In this document: piece after piece, positions 37,610 through 50,172 of the stretch
Layout of the letters: each line of letters begins with the position of its first letter
How positions within the stretch are numbered: position 1 is the stretch's first letter
Origin: Acheta domesticus
Taxonomy: Eukaryota; Arthropoda; Insecta; Orthoptera; Gryllidae
Direction of reading: 5' to 3'
Assembly (NCBI GenBank): GCA_031308135.1
Contig: JAHLJT010003656.1
Span: 68,342,984-68,406,983 of the forward strand
DNA: 64,000 bases
Notes under the pieces: model-generated
What the model saw: only the letters and a program-made list of their open reading frames with translations
The model's database searches: none
What the model was told of the DNA's origin: nothing
Translations under genes and position numbers: made by a program

Positions 37610-40550
37610 GGCACAACCCAGAAACAATAGTTGAAAAGTGGGGTTAGAAGAAATGAGAAGCAGACATTGTTTGATTTGCACAAAACTCCACACGGTTCTA
37701 GCCTGGATTTTACGTTAGAATGACACTCAAACATACAAATAATTCATCACAAACACTTATTGAAGTCCAATAAATTTACGAATACAAAACCTAACTGTCT
37801 TGTCGAACCACAATATACCATGTTACACCTTGGGCACATGTAAACAGAAAAGTACGCTACTTACAAGTTCGCACACCCGCATGCATCTTCATCTTGATTA
37901 AATTCCTATTATTTGTGAAACTTGATCCAGTCAAAGGAATCATCTGCTATAAATAATCAATCGTTTGGCGACCTTCATGTCACTTAACTGGTCAACTGTA
38001 GGTTGAGCGAGTTACAACATTAGGGATTGGTCTTCCCTACTAAATTAAGTCTATAAGCGCCGCTTTCTGTCTTAGACATGTGTAAAGTTCGAGTTTAACT
38101 CTTCATTAAATTGCGCCCACAATTAATTTGCACTTAATCAACACATGTGGAACATTATCCACACTTTTATTCCACTTCTTTCCATCGTTCTTCTTTGAGC
38201 ATTATCTCAGTGTTCATCCGAAAGAGCGTAGCATCATCTTCCTACGTGTGGCGCCATCTACCAGATTATTTCAAAACTAAGTGCACGTCTGCCCAATCCT
38301 CTCACCCTCGGGGTTGCTGTGTTCAAAGGGATTATTTTCAGTACATTATGAAAATATGGATATTACAATCGTGATAGTTTGCATTGTTAATTTATGAGAA
38401 AAATTCAAGTTTATTGTGTCACAGTCATAACTATCTTTACCAGAAATGTAAATATTAAAAACGTAATCATGTAAAATGTTTGTACATCTGCTCTGATTAC
38501 AAAAGAAATTATTTGAAAATAATTTCTTACTAAAGTAAGGGACTTTCAAAGGAAGGGCAGTTCTCGATTTCAATTATTTGATTGGAATTAAATAGGCGCT
38601 CCATTTTTTCCACACCTTCACTGTGGATGTGACCGAATGAGAAGTGCCTATACCTTTTATCGACACTATCACTATTACAAACACATTTGAAATTATATAA
38701 TCTTAGAAACTTAATTGTGAGAAATTTAATGCACAGATCCATTAAAAATCATGGACTGTTTAGTAAACAAACAGTGAAACAATTTTCATTTTTCTTTCTC
38801 TCTCTTTCTCAGTGTATTATTGATAAAAGGTCATTGGGAGTTCGGGAGTCAAAGTTCCATGGGCATATCGGAATATTTAATAATGTAAGGGAGTTCACAC
38901 AAATGTGCATTTGTTAATATTGGAATATTTGCTAAAGGGTAATGTTTTCCCAATATGTTCTTTATTGTTGGGTATAGAACTTGTCCTTAACTATGATACT
39001 TGTGGCACCTGAAATGGTATTTGAAATTACATCTTCTAATTTTATTTTAACTTTTCATTTCCAAAAGTATTTCTGCCTTGCATATTTGTAGGAAATGTGA
39101 ATAAGACTCTATTCATGACTATTAGATTGAAATGCTCCATGTCCTTGTTTATATAAAAACTTAGAAAATGTTTATTCATTGACATTAACTTAGTTCCTTT
39201 TTCTTTCAAAAAAAAAAATATACAAGGAAATTCAAAATCTTCCCATATTTTGAAAGGAGGTTTCTGGACAATATACATCAGCTGACCACATAACACCTCC
39301 CTCTGAAATTACATAACTCTGTATCTTTACATTTTGCAACGTCACTCAAGAAATTACCTATACTGTCAAGTTCTGCAAAAGGAATTATTGATACTTCTGA
39401 AAACAATATTTCAAGCTTCATGTAAAAGCATAGCTCCTTCAGATTAGAAATCAGAATTTTCATTCTAAATCATTCACACGTGAAAAACATGTTACACTGA
39501 GAGGCAACACTATTTCAACTTCAGAAGCACTTGAGCACAGAGTGTGTGCATGCTCCAAAGAACAAAACAAAGATAGCATTATTGACCAAAAGAGCAGTGA
39601 ATCTCATGCTGAAAAGTTTGATGATCTCATTGCTTACAAGTTTATTTTGGGTTTTCCATTCACATAAACTTTTTTTTTCCTCTTTCCCCTGAAAAATAAA
39701 TTAGTTATTTTTGTCCAAAAGGCATCAATTCAATACCAATATCATTCACACAGTTATATGGAGAAGTTCATTAATAATGCAATGGAACAACAATATTTCA
39801 AATTCCTTCTATAGACTTGCCTTCTTAGCTTTACCTTAAATACTTTATAAGTTAAATTACAAATGTGTTAAAGTATGTCAAGATATTCAACCATTAGTTT
39901 TCCAGATTCCATATTCTGAGACTTCATTGTGCTATAAAATTGTGTTTTCATAATCTCTAATTATTTAAACAATATTCATTTAAAAAATGTTGTTGTTTAG
40001 GCTTTTATTTATCTTTTGCAATATAAAATATTTTACCTTCACAACAAAACTCATTTGTTTTGTTATTAAGTATTCCAATTTATTACTTTTACAACTAACC
40101 ACTTTCTCTTCTGTCCACACATGAACTACCTACTGACAATCAAAATGAGTCTGGAAGTACCTTGGCAGAAGAAATTCTTACATACTATGGGCTACCTTTA
40201 GGGAAGGGAAGATTATCATCCCAAGAAAAAGAGTCATGTAACAGAAGAGGGTGCAGGAGATCAGAATGGGAAGTTGGCAGAGAAGACCATAATTAAAAGG
40301 GCAAAGTGTGTACCAATCAAGAACTACAAACACTATCCAACCGAGTTATTCCAAAATAAATTTACTTCAATATGATGAAGAAATGAAGTTTTTAGAAACA
40401 TGAAATTCAAGGTATACCAAAAATGTTCCTTCCTTAAGACTTATTGCTTGATTTTTCAACTACTCACATTAAAAAGAAAGTGCAGGACAGTATTTAAGAT
40501 CTAAAATTGAGGAATTAATTGCACCAAGAAAGAAATCTGTGACATCCATC
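37610..40550. other. AT-rich intergenic DNA between ENKUR and LRRFIP2
   Basis: The 5' flank of LRRFIP2 and 3' flank of ENKUR. No CpG island is present at the LRRFIP2 start. 36400-37490 and 40910-41190 look the same. No coding signature. Confidence 0.5.
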
Positions 40551-40559
40551 AATACTAGA

Positions 40560-40910
40560 ATTGTAAGAAAGGCATGAAAATAATTTTTAATTTTAAAATT
40601 TTTCAAAATGTTTTAATGAAAAGCAGAACTCTACCATATTATCAATGCACTTTTCTTTTTTTGAGCACAATATTTTTAAGAAAAACTTTTCATTTTCTAG
40701 AAAATTTTGAAAATGTATGGGTTTCAGGTAAAGTACCCTCAAAAACTGAAATATCTTCATGATCTCTGGAATAGCATAACTAGACCTTATCCTTGACATA
40801 TTTACTAAGTTTCAGCCCAAATATTTCCAATCTGACAGAAATGATGTGTGACACAAATATCAACCATCTACCCGTAAAGACATCCTGATTTTGGGATTCA
40901 AAATTGTGTG
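40560..40910 (+). repeat. Family C dispersed repeat, copy in ENKUR 3' flank
   Basis: Contains GAAAATTTTGAAAATG-like DNA followed by GGTAAAGTACCCTCAAAAAC, matching the 46.9-kb phrase. It lies downstream of ENKUR. Confidence 0.4.
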
Positions 40911-41197
40911 TATCTCCTTGCCACCAGCACCAATCTCAACAACTTTCACATCAAAAGAACTCACATTTTACAACTGAAAATTCCAGATCATAATGTTGAG
41001 ATATTTCTCAAAACTTTTCTATACTACAGTACAGGGAGAAAAAGTAAAAGGTGGCTGATCATTTGCTAATTATTCTGCAAATAGGAATTTGTCATGAAAT
41101 CAAGCATAAATAAAAAAACAAGCTACTATCTAAAAGAAGTTTGATTAACTGTCAGATGATAAAAAATGCAAGTAAAAGACAATGATTTAATCATACA

Positions 41198-41328
41198 TTT
41201 TATTGTATGTGAAGTTATGTACAGTTAAATACAAATAAAACTGATTTCAATCTGGGTTCTTTGTTAATGACCTGGCCATATTCACTTTTAGTAAACTACA
41301 TTTTATTGCATTCACATTAGTTTTTATT
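41198..41328 (-). terminator. Candidate ENKUR polyadenylation signals
   Basis: Minus-strand AATAAA hexamers occur at 41328-41323, 41307-41302 and 41203-41198, that is 25 to 155 bases after the ENKUR stop codon. Which one is used cannot be told from sequence; AATAAA is common in such AT-rich DNA. Confidence 0.4.
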
Positions 41329-41352
41329 TAAATATTAGTAAAGCAGTAGTAA

Positions 41353-43921
41353 CTATGCACACAGTGCATCATCTACTACATAAATTTGATTGTGGCGTTC
41401 AAGAGTGCTTATATTAAGCTCAAGGCGCCGTAGTTCCTTCTCCATGCGTTCTTACGTGCCCGTTTGTGCATTGTGTCAATCAAAATAGGCATGTGTTGAT
41501 AAGCGGTCTGAAGTTCATTCCAATTTTTTCTTAATCCCTGCAATAAAATAAAAGATACAGAAGCAATAATCACAAGTTATTTCCAAAGACTGTAATAGAG
41601 GAAGGAAGAATAGGACATCTAAAATTCAAGTTCGTCACTCTGCAAAGTCATGATTCTAATTCAGATAGTGTCAAAAATTTGAGAACAAATAAAAATAACA
41701 AAAGAATCCCCTAGCATGTTTCTTATAACTATCAATTGCATAACAATGAAAATACTTTTTCAAACATTTTATCCCTTCTTTACAAATTCTTATGAGCTGG
41801 AATAAAATTAGATGTATTATAATGCAATGCTCCATCACATACAGTTTCTTAAATTAAAATTTACAGAAGTGTAAAGACAGGAGAACTGATAATTTTCATT
41901 ACAGTGTACTTCTGTTCACAATGCCAATTTTAGGCTCTATATTAAAAGAAAAGTATTGCTGAAACAATAACAGAGAAGCTAAAAGTTGATATTTTATTAG
42001 AATATGTTTGTTAAAAGATCAAGATTTGAAAGTGTAGATTCACTAAAATAATGCTACTGTATTGCTAAAACAAATTCATAATGAATAATTAAGGGTACAC
42101 TTGTTTCAATTAGAAGTCTAAAAGAACAATTTTTGCATAATAGCAGCATGTTTGTCTCATTTCCTGTAGATATTGACTTGAAGAAAGTAATGAAAATCTT
42201 GAATTGGTCTTTTCAAAATAAAAATATCTTCATAATGATGAGACCTCAAAATGTTGTGTATGTATCTTGTTCACTAAAGTGTAGAATAAAGTTACCTTGT
42301 TTGAATCAGATTGGAAAACAATCAATGTTGAGAATATAAACAATTCTTTTGAATCTTGGAAAAGAAAGGTTTTGTGATAGACCAAAGATTTGAAGAACAA
42401 TGAAATATCAAATCATCAATTCATTTGGGGCTACTAATGTTATGCTCTAATGATACTTAGGAAAAAAAAATATCGAAATACATATTAAATTTTTGCCACA
42501 AGCACTTGATGTTTCATTGATTTCATGATGATCCATTTTTGGGATCAGTATCCTAGAAAATTACTATTTGTATTACTATAGGATCAATAAGTTTATTTAT
42601 TTATGATCTTTAAATTAGTGCATAAGTTATTAAGTATCCTATGTTCCTTACTTAATATATTCTAATACTAGTCTTAGAGAATTGAGCTTGTGCAGAATGT
42701 TTATTAAAAAGAAGTTTAGTATGAAATAAAATAATTCATTTGCGATCACCTAATTGGCATAATGTTGCTGATTTCCCAATAGGCTGTTGAATGAAATATG
42801 AACAGTAATCATTTTGTTTGTTTATATTTGTGTTAAAATAATTGTTTTGAGGAAAGATGTTCATTGAAATTGAAAGAACAGGAAGAGATACTATATATAA
42901 ACACTAGACCAACAATGAATTACTTAAAATTACCTCCAATAACGATTGTCGTTCCTCTTCAGGAATTACATACACCCCTGGAGTTGCAGGCACAGGTGCC
43001 TGACATACAGGTGGAGCTCCCATTGATCCAACTGAACTTTTTCTGCATACAATATACCCTGGAACCTTACCATAAGTCTTAAAAAGGAAACAATTTGAAC
43101 TGTCAATTTTAGGGAAGTTAAAAATGTCACACTCACACTTAAATACGATATTACCTTCTTGTGAATATATATAGGCAGAAGCCCAGAACGTAATAAGGAT
43201 TGTGAATGTCCTCTGTGCGAGTCAACAAATTTTGGAACAGGTTGCCTGGGTACAGAATGCACAACTTTACGAATATTTTCTAATGCAAAATTTTTTGCAC
43301 ATACTTTTGCTGCTGAAGCCTGTTTCTTTGCTTCTTCTGTCTCTTTCTCATTTGTACTTGGGCAAGGATATCTCTTTCCTTGGCCCTTTTTCCAGCCTTC
43401 TTCCCATGCCTTTGTTTTATCTGAACATGGTTCTTTCTTCACTACAGGGCATGAAGGCAAGCAAGGTCTTCGACAAGGAAGACAACATTTTGGTCCAGCT
43501 ACCAAAGAACAATAAAGTATACGCTTTATAGATGAATTTTAAACAAATTAAAAATTAAAAAAACCTTGACAAATACCTGTTACTGGCCGTGGAGGTACAA
43601 TGCGAGTATTCTTTCTTAGGAATTCACACGGCTTTGGTAAGGGCACTTGGGCATAGCCTAAAGTTTTATGGCATTCTTTATTTTTTTTCTCTTCTTTTAC
43701 TATTTTTGGCCGATATTTGGAAATATACCTGAAGATTGATGTATAAAGTTACACAAAGAAAATTACAAAACCTTCTCCCTTGCATTTTCAAAAGAGAAAT
43801 ACACAATACTCACATACACCTGGTTGTAATTGCTTGTACAGCCTGAATAGATGATTTTGGAGGGTCAAGGATGTTATGTATATTTTCATTGTGATGAGTA
43901 ATTGTGACTAATGACATATCC
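41353..43921 (-). CDS. ENKUR: Enkurin, five coding exons, frameshift in last exon
   Basis: Coding exons on the minus strand: 43921-43818 (ATG at 43918), 43728-43577, 43498-43155, 43077-42934, 41537-41353 (TAG at 41355-41353). All introns are GT-AG and phases agree throughout. The product is about 308 residues; human enkurin, from memory, is about 256. Family matches: VYISKYRPK near residue 34 (human PRYISIFK), SGLLPIYIHKK and YGKVPGYIVCRK in the middle, and the C-terminal enkurin domain EEERQSLLEGLRKNWNELQ, ending LERHNQIYVVDD. The middle insert is Cys/Pro-rich. Enkurin is known as a calmodulin- and TRPC-binding adaptor of sperm and motile cilia and as a structural protein inside doublet microtubules (algal FAP106). 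Oddity: in the last exon one base is missing near 41450-41452. As written, the frame reaches a TAA about 18 residues later. The expected frame resumes at once, with MEKELRRLE through the stop, so this is an assembly error or a very recent lesion. The 1.4-kb last intron holds only AT-rich DNA. Identity is certain; the exact start and first donor are inferred. Confidence 0.93.
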
Positions 43922-44123
43922 TATTGAAAAATAACTTGTTCTCAAAGCACTGAAAATGTGAGAAATACCTAATTTTTAAACAATGGACGTTTTGAAATAT
44001 GAATATAATTCAATTCACTTATGGAAGTTCACAATTTATGCATATCTGTTAATCACTTCCAAATCATAAAAACTAAAGAAACATCGCGACATCCTGTTCG
44101 TAGAAGCAAACGTCGCGTTTTCG

Positions 44124-44136
44124 GTTACTAGGCTAC
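44124..44136. promoter_or_regulatory. Weak second X-box-like half-site pair
   Basis: GTTACTAGGCTAC (minus strand GTAGCCTAGTAAC) holds two RFX-like half sites with a one-base spacer and one mismatch. It sits in the presumed first ENKUR intron. It is weaker than the site at 44354 and may be chance. Confidence 0.25.
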
Positions 44137-44198
44137 GGTTGTTTTGTTTGGAAGTATTACAGATTGCTGGATTCTTCACTTATCTTAATGTTACGTAC

Positions 44199-44350
44199 CT
44201 TCTATTCCATAAAGAAAAAAATAAACATTAAAGTTTCTTCGAGGCTTCGGTTTTCATGTTATACGTATTAAAATAAGGTTTGGTTTGGATCTTTTGTGCC
44301 AGAATGTCAGCCGCTTCATTTATGGGTACAAATTACGAGCTTTTCTCGTA
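44199..44350 (-). promoter_or_regulatory. Probable ENKUR non-coding leader exon and promoter
   Basis: The first coding exon of ENKUR starts at 43921, just after an acceptor (TTTTTCAATAG) only three bases before its ATG, so a leader exon must lie upstream. A near-perfect donor, AAG|GTACGTAA, ends at 44199 on the minus strand. That gives a 277-base intron and a leader of unknown start, probably between 44200 and about 44350. No TATA box stands out. Confidence 0.45.
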
Positions 44351-44353
44351 CGA

Positions 44354-44367
44354 GTTGCTATAGAAAC
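44354..44367. promoter_or_regulatory. RFX X-box upstream of ENKUR
   Basis: GTTGCTATAGAAAC matches the 14-base X-box consensus RYYNYYATRRNRAC at every position. RFX factors bind such sites to switch on ciliary genes in animals. It lies about 155 bases upstream of the presumed leader-exon donor and 436 bases upstream of the ENKUR ATG, the expected position for a ciliary gene promoter. Its function is inferred. Confidence 0.6.
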
Positions 44368-45166
44368 CAATCACCCACGGTTCCATTGACGAATCTTCTT
44401 TGGTAATACGCTGAGAAAAGACGACGGTTTTGCATGATTTATAAGTAGGGAAAGGATTGTATGTAAATACATATTTACTAAATAAGCTAATAGCGATACT
44501 AATTTGCATTATCTTTATGTTTCACAATGTGTAGAATTAAAAAAATGCAAATTTTATTTTTCATATTTTGGGTTTTGGTACATATTTGAATAAAAGTTCA
44601 TATGTTTTCCATATTTATTATAAAATGAGTTCTTATAGCATATTAAGCTTAACAGTGAAATTCCATTAAATATTATAAATGCATCTCAACAAAAAGAGCA
44701 AAAAAAATTTTCAGAAATTCCTTAAACATTACAGTTTTTTGAGAAGTAGGGAGAATTGACAATGGGAAAACAAATGAAGAAACTGTTAATGTTTTAATTT
44801 ACATGAAGAATAATCCATGCACCGGCCCTGAGGCCCTGTCGGAAGAGTCTGACTGTCCCGCGGTGAATGGGAGCGCCAGGAGGCGATGAACTATTGGATT
44901 TGTTTGACAGATGACCTTGAGAACTCGGTGGTCTGGGGGAAACGCACCTCGTTTCACCCACACTACCCCTTCTTCCTTCTGAGGCTGTCACCCGAAAATC
45001 GCATGACTTGGACATCAGAATTCAACTTATACAGCTCCTCATTGTCACTTGAAATCCAGTCAGAATACTATATGTGTTGGTTCGGTTTTATTAATCTCTC
45101 TGTTAAGGCAGTGTAAAATGCCAAATTAGCCCTACCAGCCAATGTAAAATTAGAAGTTTTCTTTTT

Positions 45167-47183
45167 TCCTTCCCTGTATACATGCATATATACGGAGTAA
45201 TATACGTAGAATAGGGAAAGTAATGTAATGCTGCGGGAAAAAACGGCGGATTTTCGCGAGAAAAAAGTTCATTGCCGGGACCTGGTAACGAAAAAGTGGT
45301 GCTGCAGAATGGCACAGACTTTCCCATATTAGTTTCCTATTAATTTGGTCTCGGCTAGCTATTCCGACTTGCCACATTCACTTGCCAGCTGCCATCTATC
45401 GCCGCCCAAAGTATATTTTTTTGACATTTTCTTGATTTTTCGGTTTCCTAATGGTAGAACAGAGATATTATTTTAAGAATATTAAAGAACAGTAAAATCT
45501 CGTCCTTAATAGCAATTTTCTTTGAACAATTTGGAGTCGCTTTTAAGAAAATGGCATTTAAACGCTACTGTAAATGCGAAATTTGAGGCTCTTTTTCAGA
45601 GAATTTTTTTGAGTTTTCGAAAAACATCATTAGAAGTCATTTGAAATACATTAACTCACAAATACAGTAGTGTTTACAAAATCTTGGAAATGTGCGTACG
45701 ATTTACGATGTGAGAGATCATTAAACAAATTACATTTGTATAGTTTTTTAAAAAAAGAAAAAAAATACCGCAAATTGAACTTTACGTCATATTAAAGAGT
45801 GCAATTAGCACTATCCCTTTCGAAAAGTTTGAAGAAAAAATTTGGAGCCATTTTTGAGAAAACGGCGTTTGAGCGTTTCCGAAAATGCGGAATTTTGAGC
45901 TCGTTTTCACAGAAAACATAGCATAACATTACATTACATTACGCATTTGCATAACTATACTTATAAATGTGAAATTTCAAATGTGGAATATGTGAATTAT
46001 AAATGAACAATATGAAAAATTAATTATAAATGTGAAATACGTGCATTGAAAACATTAAGTACGTTAATTAAAAGTCATACTATCTAACATGCATTTGTTT
46101 TATTATAATCACAGTCGTTCGGGTAAAAAACATCTTAAATTACAGTGCGGTCCGCGACAACTAGAATTTGATACGTGGCCCACAAGCCCTTCTAAATTGG
46201 ACTGCCCTGACCTAAACCATGCGTTTTTTTTTTAATTGAAGAAATCCCTGTTCATTTGGTCTGGGACGAAGCTCTGCAATTTCGAAAAAGATTCTTTAAA
46301 ATTTGGGGGTTCTTTACATGAAGCCCCCCAGACTTTCTCAAAATGTTCTCAAAACGGATTCAAATTTTTTCTTTGAATTTCTTGCAAGAACAAAATAAAA
46401 TACACTTATAAAGGTGGGATTGGTCTGATTTTCACGGTTAACTCTGACTTTTCGAAAATTGCAAAAGTTTGAATTTTTTCGGCGTCTTCCTACACTACGG
46501 AATTGAAGATTGATATTTTTCCTTGAAATGCAATTTTTTCTCCATTATTAGTTCTTTCATTAAGGTCATGTACACTTTTTGGAAATTTTAGTAGTTTTCC
46601 GCGAAATATCGAGTGCCATATGTGCAATTAAAAAAACAACATATTCTCGAAAACAGCTCCAAATTTTTTCTTTAAACTTTTGGTAGGGATAGTGCTAACC
46701 ATACTCTATCAGATGACAATAAAATTTTGTTTTTTTTTAAATTGCACATATTTCACACAATGTTACGCGAAACCTACTAAAATTTTCAAAAAAATGTACA
46801 TGACTTTAATGAAAGAACTTATTATGGAGAACAAATTGTATTTGAAGGAAAAATCTCTATCTTTAATTTTGTAGTTGATGGAAGAGGCTGAAAAATTCAG
46901 TTGGAGCCGTTGTTCAGAAAATTTTGAAAATGTCCGTGGGGCTTCATGTAAAGTACCCTCAAATTTTGAAGAAAGTGTTTCAAAATCGCGGCGCTTCGAG
47001 TGGAACCAGATCGACCGGGGAATATCGGACGGACGGACGTTTTGAAAATAACCACTTTTTAGGTATCAGGGGATCCCAAAACGTGTATTTCCGTTGAAAT
47101 CTCGAAATCGATTTTCCACACCATTACATAACTTTCCCTATACTATGTATTTTACTCCGTATATAAGAATGTACACGGGAAAG
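45167..47183. mobile_element. ~2.0-kb element with ~65-bp inverted ends (family C)
   Basis: The left end (45167-45230: TATATACGGAGTAATATACG, AATAGGGAAAGTAATGTAAT) recurs in reverse at 47122-47183 (ATTACATAACTTTCCCTATA, TTTTACTCCGTATATAAGAA). The interior is full of imperfect AAATTTTTTC / GAAAATTTTG pieces and the phrase CTTCATGTAAAGTACCCTC near 46947. No protein recognised. Related DNA occurs at 1560-2210, 22500-23250 and 40560-40910. Confidence 0.6.
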
Positions 47184-47670
47184 TAAAAAATACTTTTGCC
47201 GCAAGGGCGTTATAAAGGTTCTAATGATCGAGTGGAGAAAAAAAGCCTTTGGCCCGAGGGATTTTTGATTGCGTAGGCTTCCGCGGCCGGAATTCATGTG
47301 GTCTAGGCTATCCGGAATGAGCCTCGTTGGCCGAAACATCAGCCACCAGAACGATGACGCGGCTCATCCCTAATAGCCTAGACCACCGAGGGAATTGTCG
47401 CCCGAGATCATCAGAACCAGTTAATGCCCGTGACGTGAAGGAATATAAGTAAGTCCTATCTCCATGCCCGTGGTATATACGTGGTTTTATTTTAAACAAT
47501 TTTAATGATTCAGAATTACTTATTTACTAATTGACTAATTGTTAACTTGACTCTGTTTGGTGTTTCATATTTCCCTCCTTAGAGAAAATTTATCACTGTT
47601 CAACTGTTTTCATATTACCCACTATCCTCTCGATTCAGGTAAGTTAGGCAGTCACCCATATTCTCAATAC

Positions 47671-48167
47671 CACGAAGTCTACAATGAGGAGACTCAGCTC
47701 CGGTGTTGGAGGCATGGTGGGGGTATGTACGAAAATCGTCGGCAGCTATTTGAAAAATAATACAAAAAAAACCGAGTCCCTTCGCCTTCAGCGACATCAC
47801 GCGGCGAAAGAAGGAACTTATCTCGGCTTTTCTCGGCCACCAATCGTCAAAATTCGTTTGGTCCAAGTGGCGCCCACGAAGTCTACAACCAGGCGGTGTG
47901 CGGATGTGCTTAACAGAAGACAATAAGTTTAAAAGGAAGTAGTAAGTAGTAAATAATTTTGTAGAAAAAATGTTTGAATTAAATTTTGTATACGATGCTT
48001 TGCTGCCATTGGCTGTTTTGAAAGCCTTCGTAGTTCTTTCAATTGCCACGTGAGGTCGCTGAAGGCGAAGGGACTCGTTTTTTTTGTATTATTTTTCAAG
48101 TAGCTGCCGACGTTTTTCGTACATACCCCCACCACCGGAGTTGAGTCTCCTCGTTGTAGACTTCGTG
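47671..48167. mobile_element. 497-bp foldback element with 8-bp target duplication
   Basis: Terminal inverted repeats of about 130 bases start CACGAAGTCTACAA and include AAAAATAATACAAAAAAAAC and CCTTCGCCTTCAGCGAC on both sides. The element is flanked by perfect 8-base direct repeats CTCAATAC (47663-47670, 48168-48175). Eight-base duplications point to hAT, P or Merlin-type transposition; the CAC terminus does not decide. An extra internal copy of the first 14 terminal bases starts near 47877, hinting at a nested or tandem end. No transposase. Confidence 0.85.
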
Positions 48168-48839
48168 CTCAATACCATGTAATACGAGAATTATCGTCGA
48201 GTTCAGATAATTCGCGAATCAAAGCAAAAATCCTTATTCACGAGGCCGGATCAGTTGCGATTCTCGGGTTACACACCCAGAAAGGTTCACGATTTCGATC
48301 CGTGGGTTATACCTCCGATTTCGGCGTATAATTCGCGAATTGCACTTGGTTGCCATTGGTTACCCTGTTTAACATTAAGACGACTCCGCCAAGTACGATT
48401 CGTTTGCTGTTGAATTAAGGGAATGCGTTTGAAATAAAGAGAGACCCCTCTATTAGCTTCCTTTTCGTCATCACTAATATAAATCATCTGAGTAGTCAGT
48501 TATATGCTGAATAATTTTGAATAATAATATTGTTTCTAGTAATGGGTTCAGCAATTATCGTATTTAATAGTATATAATTTGGACTTATCATTCTATCAGT
48601 GCAGGTTATTTTTTAATAAAATTACATTATTAGCTTTTGCTTTCAATTAAAGGTATGGTCTCAGTTTATCTTACTTTTATCTATTAGAATGTATATTTTA
48701 ATTTTTACATTCACTATAGGAGATCATCAGAAATATATACTTGCAACATCCAAAAACAATGTAAATATTGTTAACATAATCAGGCAAATAAATGGTCAAG
48801 GAATTTCAAATTAAATATTTGAATAAACCATAAATTCAA

Positions 48840-50172
48840 ATAAATTGAAATGGATTGTAGAAAAAATTGCGTGCAGCATAAACCAAAAGTGACTGCCAAG
48901 CCACCATCACTAATCATAAATTCAAATCCAACTAACTAATAATTAACTTCTATTTGTCTACTAATTTTGTTCTGCAATAAATAATTTTGTACTCGCCTAT
49001 AAACAATTAAAAACGGTTTCAAAAGAAGCACTATTTGCACGTATTTGTGATTTTTTGAAGCTCATTTGGAGACACACGTTGAAGTCGAAATGTATACCGC
49101 CGTTTGCTACCTTAGTGACCTTTCACGGGTATTTGTTTCAAAATTTGATCTGGTCCCCCAACTGAGATATTGCAATCGAAACAGAAAAATTGCGTGTGGC
49201 ATAGAAAAAGTGCCTGCCAAGCCACCAACACTAGTCATAAATGCAAATCCAACTAGTCAATAGTTATCTTTTATTTGTCTGCTAATTTTGTATCACAATA
49301 AATATTTTTGTATTCGCCCATAAACAATGAAAAAACTGTTTCAAAAGAAACACTTTTTGCATATATTTACGATATTTGTAAGCCCATTTGGTGTTACACT
49401 TTGAAGGTGAAATGTAAACAGCAGTTTGGTACTATCGTGATCTTTCACGTGTATTTTTTTCAAAATTTTATCTGGTCCCGCGACGAAGATATTGCTGTCG
49501 AAAAATGGTAAAATGGCGTGTGCCTTAAACAAAAGTGTCCAGCAAAGCACATCCGCTTGTCAGAAATTCAAACGAAGCAGAGTATAATTCTCTTCTATTT
49601 GTCCACTAACGATTAATCACAAATAATTTTTTACTCACCAATAAACAATTAAAAACGGTTGCAAAAGAAGCAGCCTTTGCGTATATTTACGATTTTTCAA
49701 ACCTATTTTGAATCACATCTCGTTGTTGTATTATATACAACTGTTTAGTATCATAGTGAATTTTTGTGTGTATTAATTTCAAATTTTTGTCTGGTCATCA
49801 TACAGAGATATTACCGTCTACAAACATGAGAAATAAGTATTTCTGTTTCGATTGCAATATCTCCATTGGGGGACCAGATAAAATTTTGAAAAAAATACTC
49901 CTGAAAGGTCGCTATAGTTGCAAAACGCTATATACATTTTAACTTTAAAGTGTGACTCCAAAGAGGCTTTAAAAAAATCGAAAATATGTGAAAAAACTGC
50001 TTTTTGCAATGGTTTTTAATTTATTTTTAGGTGAGCTTGGCAGGCACTTTTGGTTTATGCCCCACGCACATTTTTCTGTTTTGTGATTGCAATATCTCCG
50101 TTGGGGGACCAGATAAAATTTTGAAAAAAATACTCGTGAAATGTCATTATAGTAGCAAACTACTGTAAACAC
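48840..50172. repeat. 321-bp tandem satellite with inverted terminal units
   Basis: The anchor AAACAATTAAAAACGG recurs at 49001, 49322 (one change) and 49643, giving a period of 321 bases over about three diverged head-to-tail units (48840-49830). Each unit also carries a CCAAGCCACCA-type block and a TCTGGTCCC...GATATTGC block. From about 49831 the orientation flips: the same blocks appear in reverse (GACCAGATAAAATTTTG at 49879 and again about 235 bases later). The array abuts the left arm of the inverted duplication. Short frames here are not conserved between units. Confidence 0.75.

Noticed and set aside
43202..43531. 109-codon plus-strand frame
   Set aside because: Antisense shadow of ENKUR exon 3 of the coding series (43498-43155).
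47063..47080. CAGGGGATCCC resembling the hAT terminus
   Set aside because: Part of the family C repeat (recurs as CCCACAAAACAGGGATTC elsewhere) and lacks the GCGGATCC core and a target duplication.
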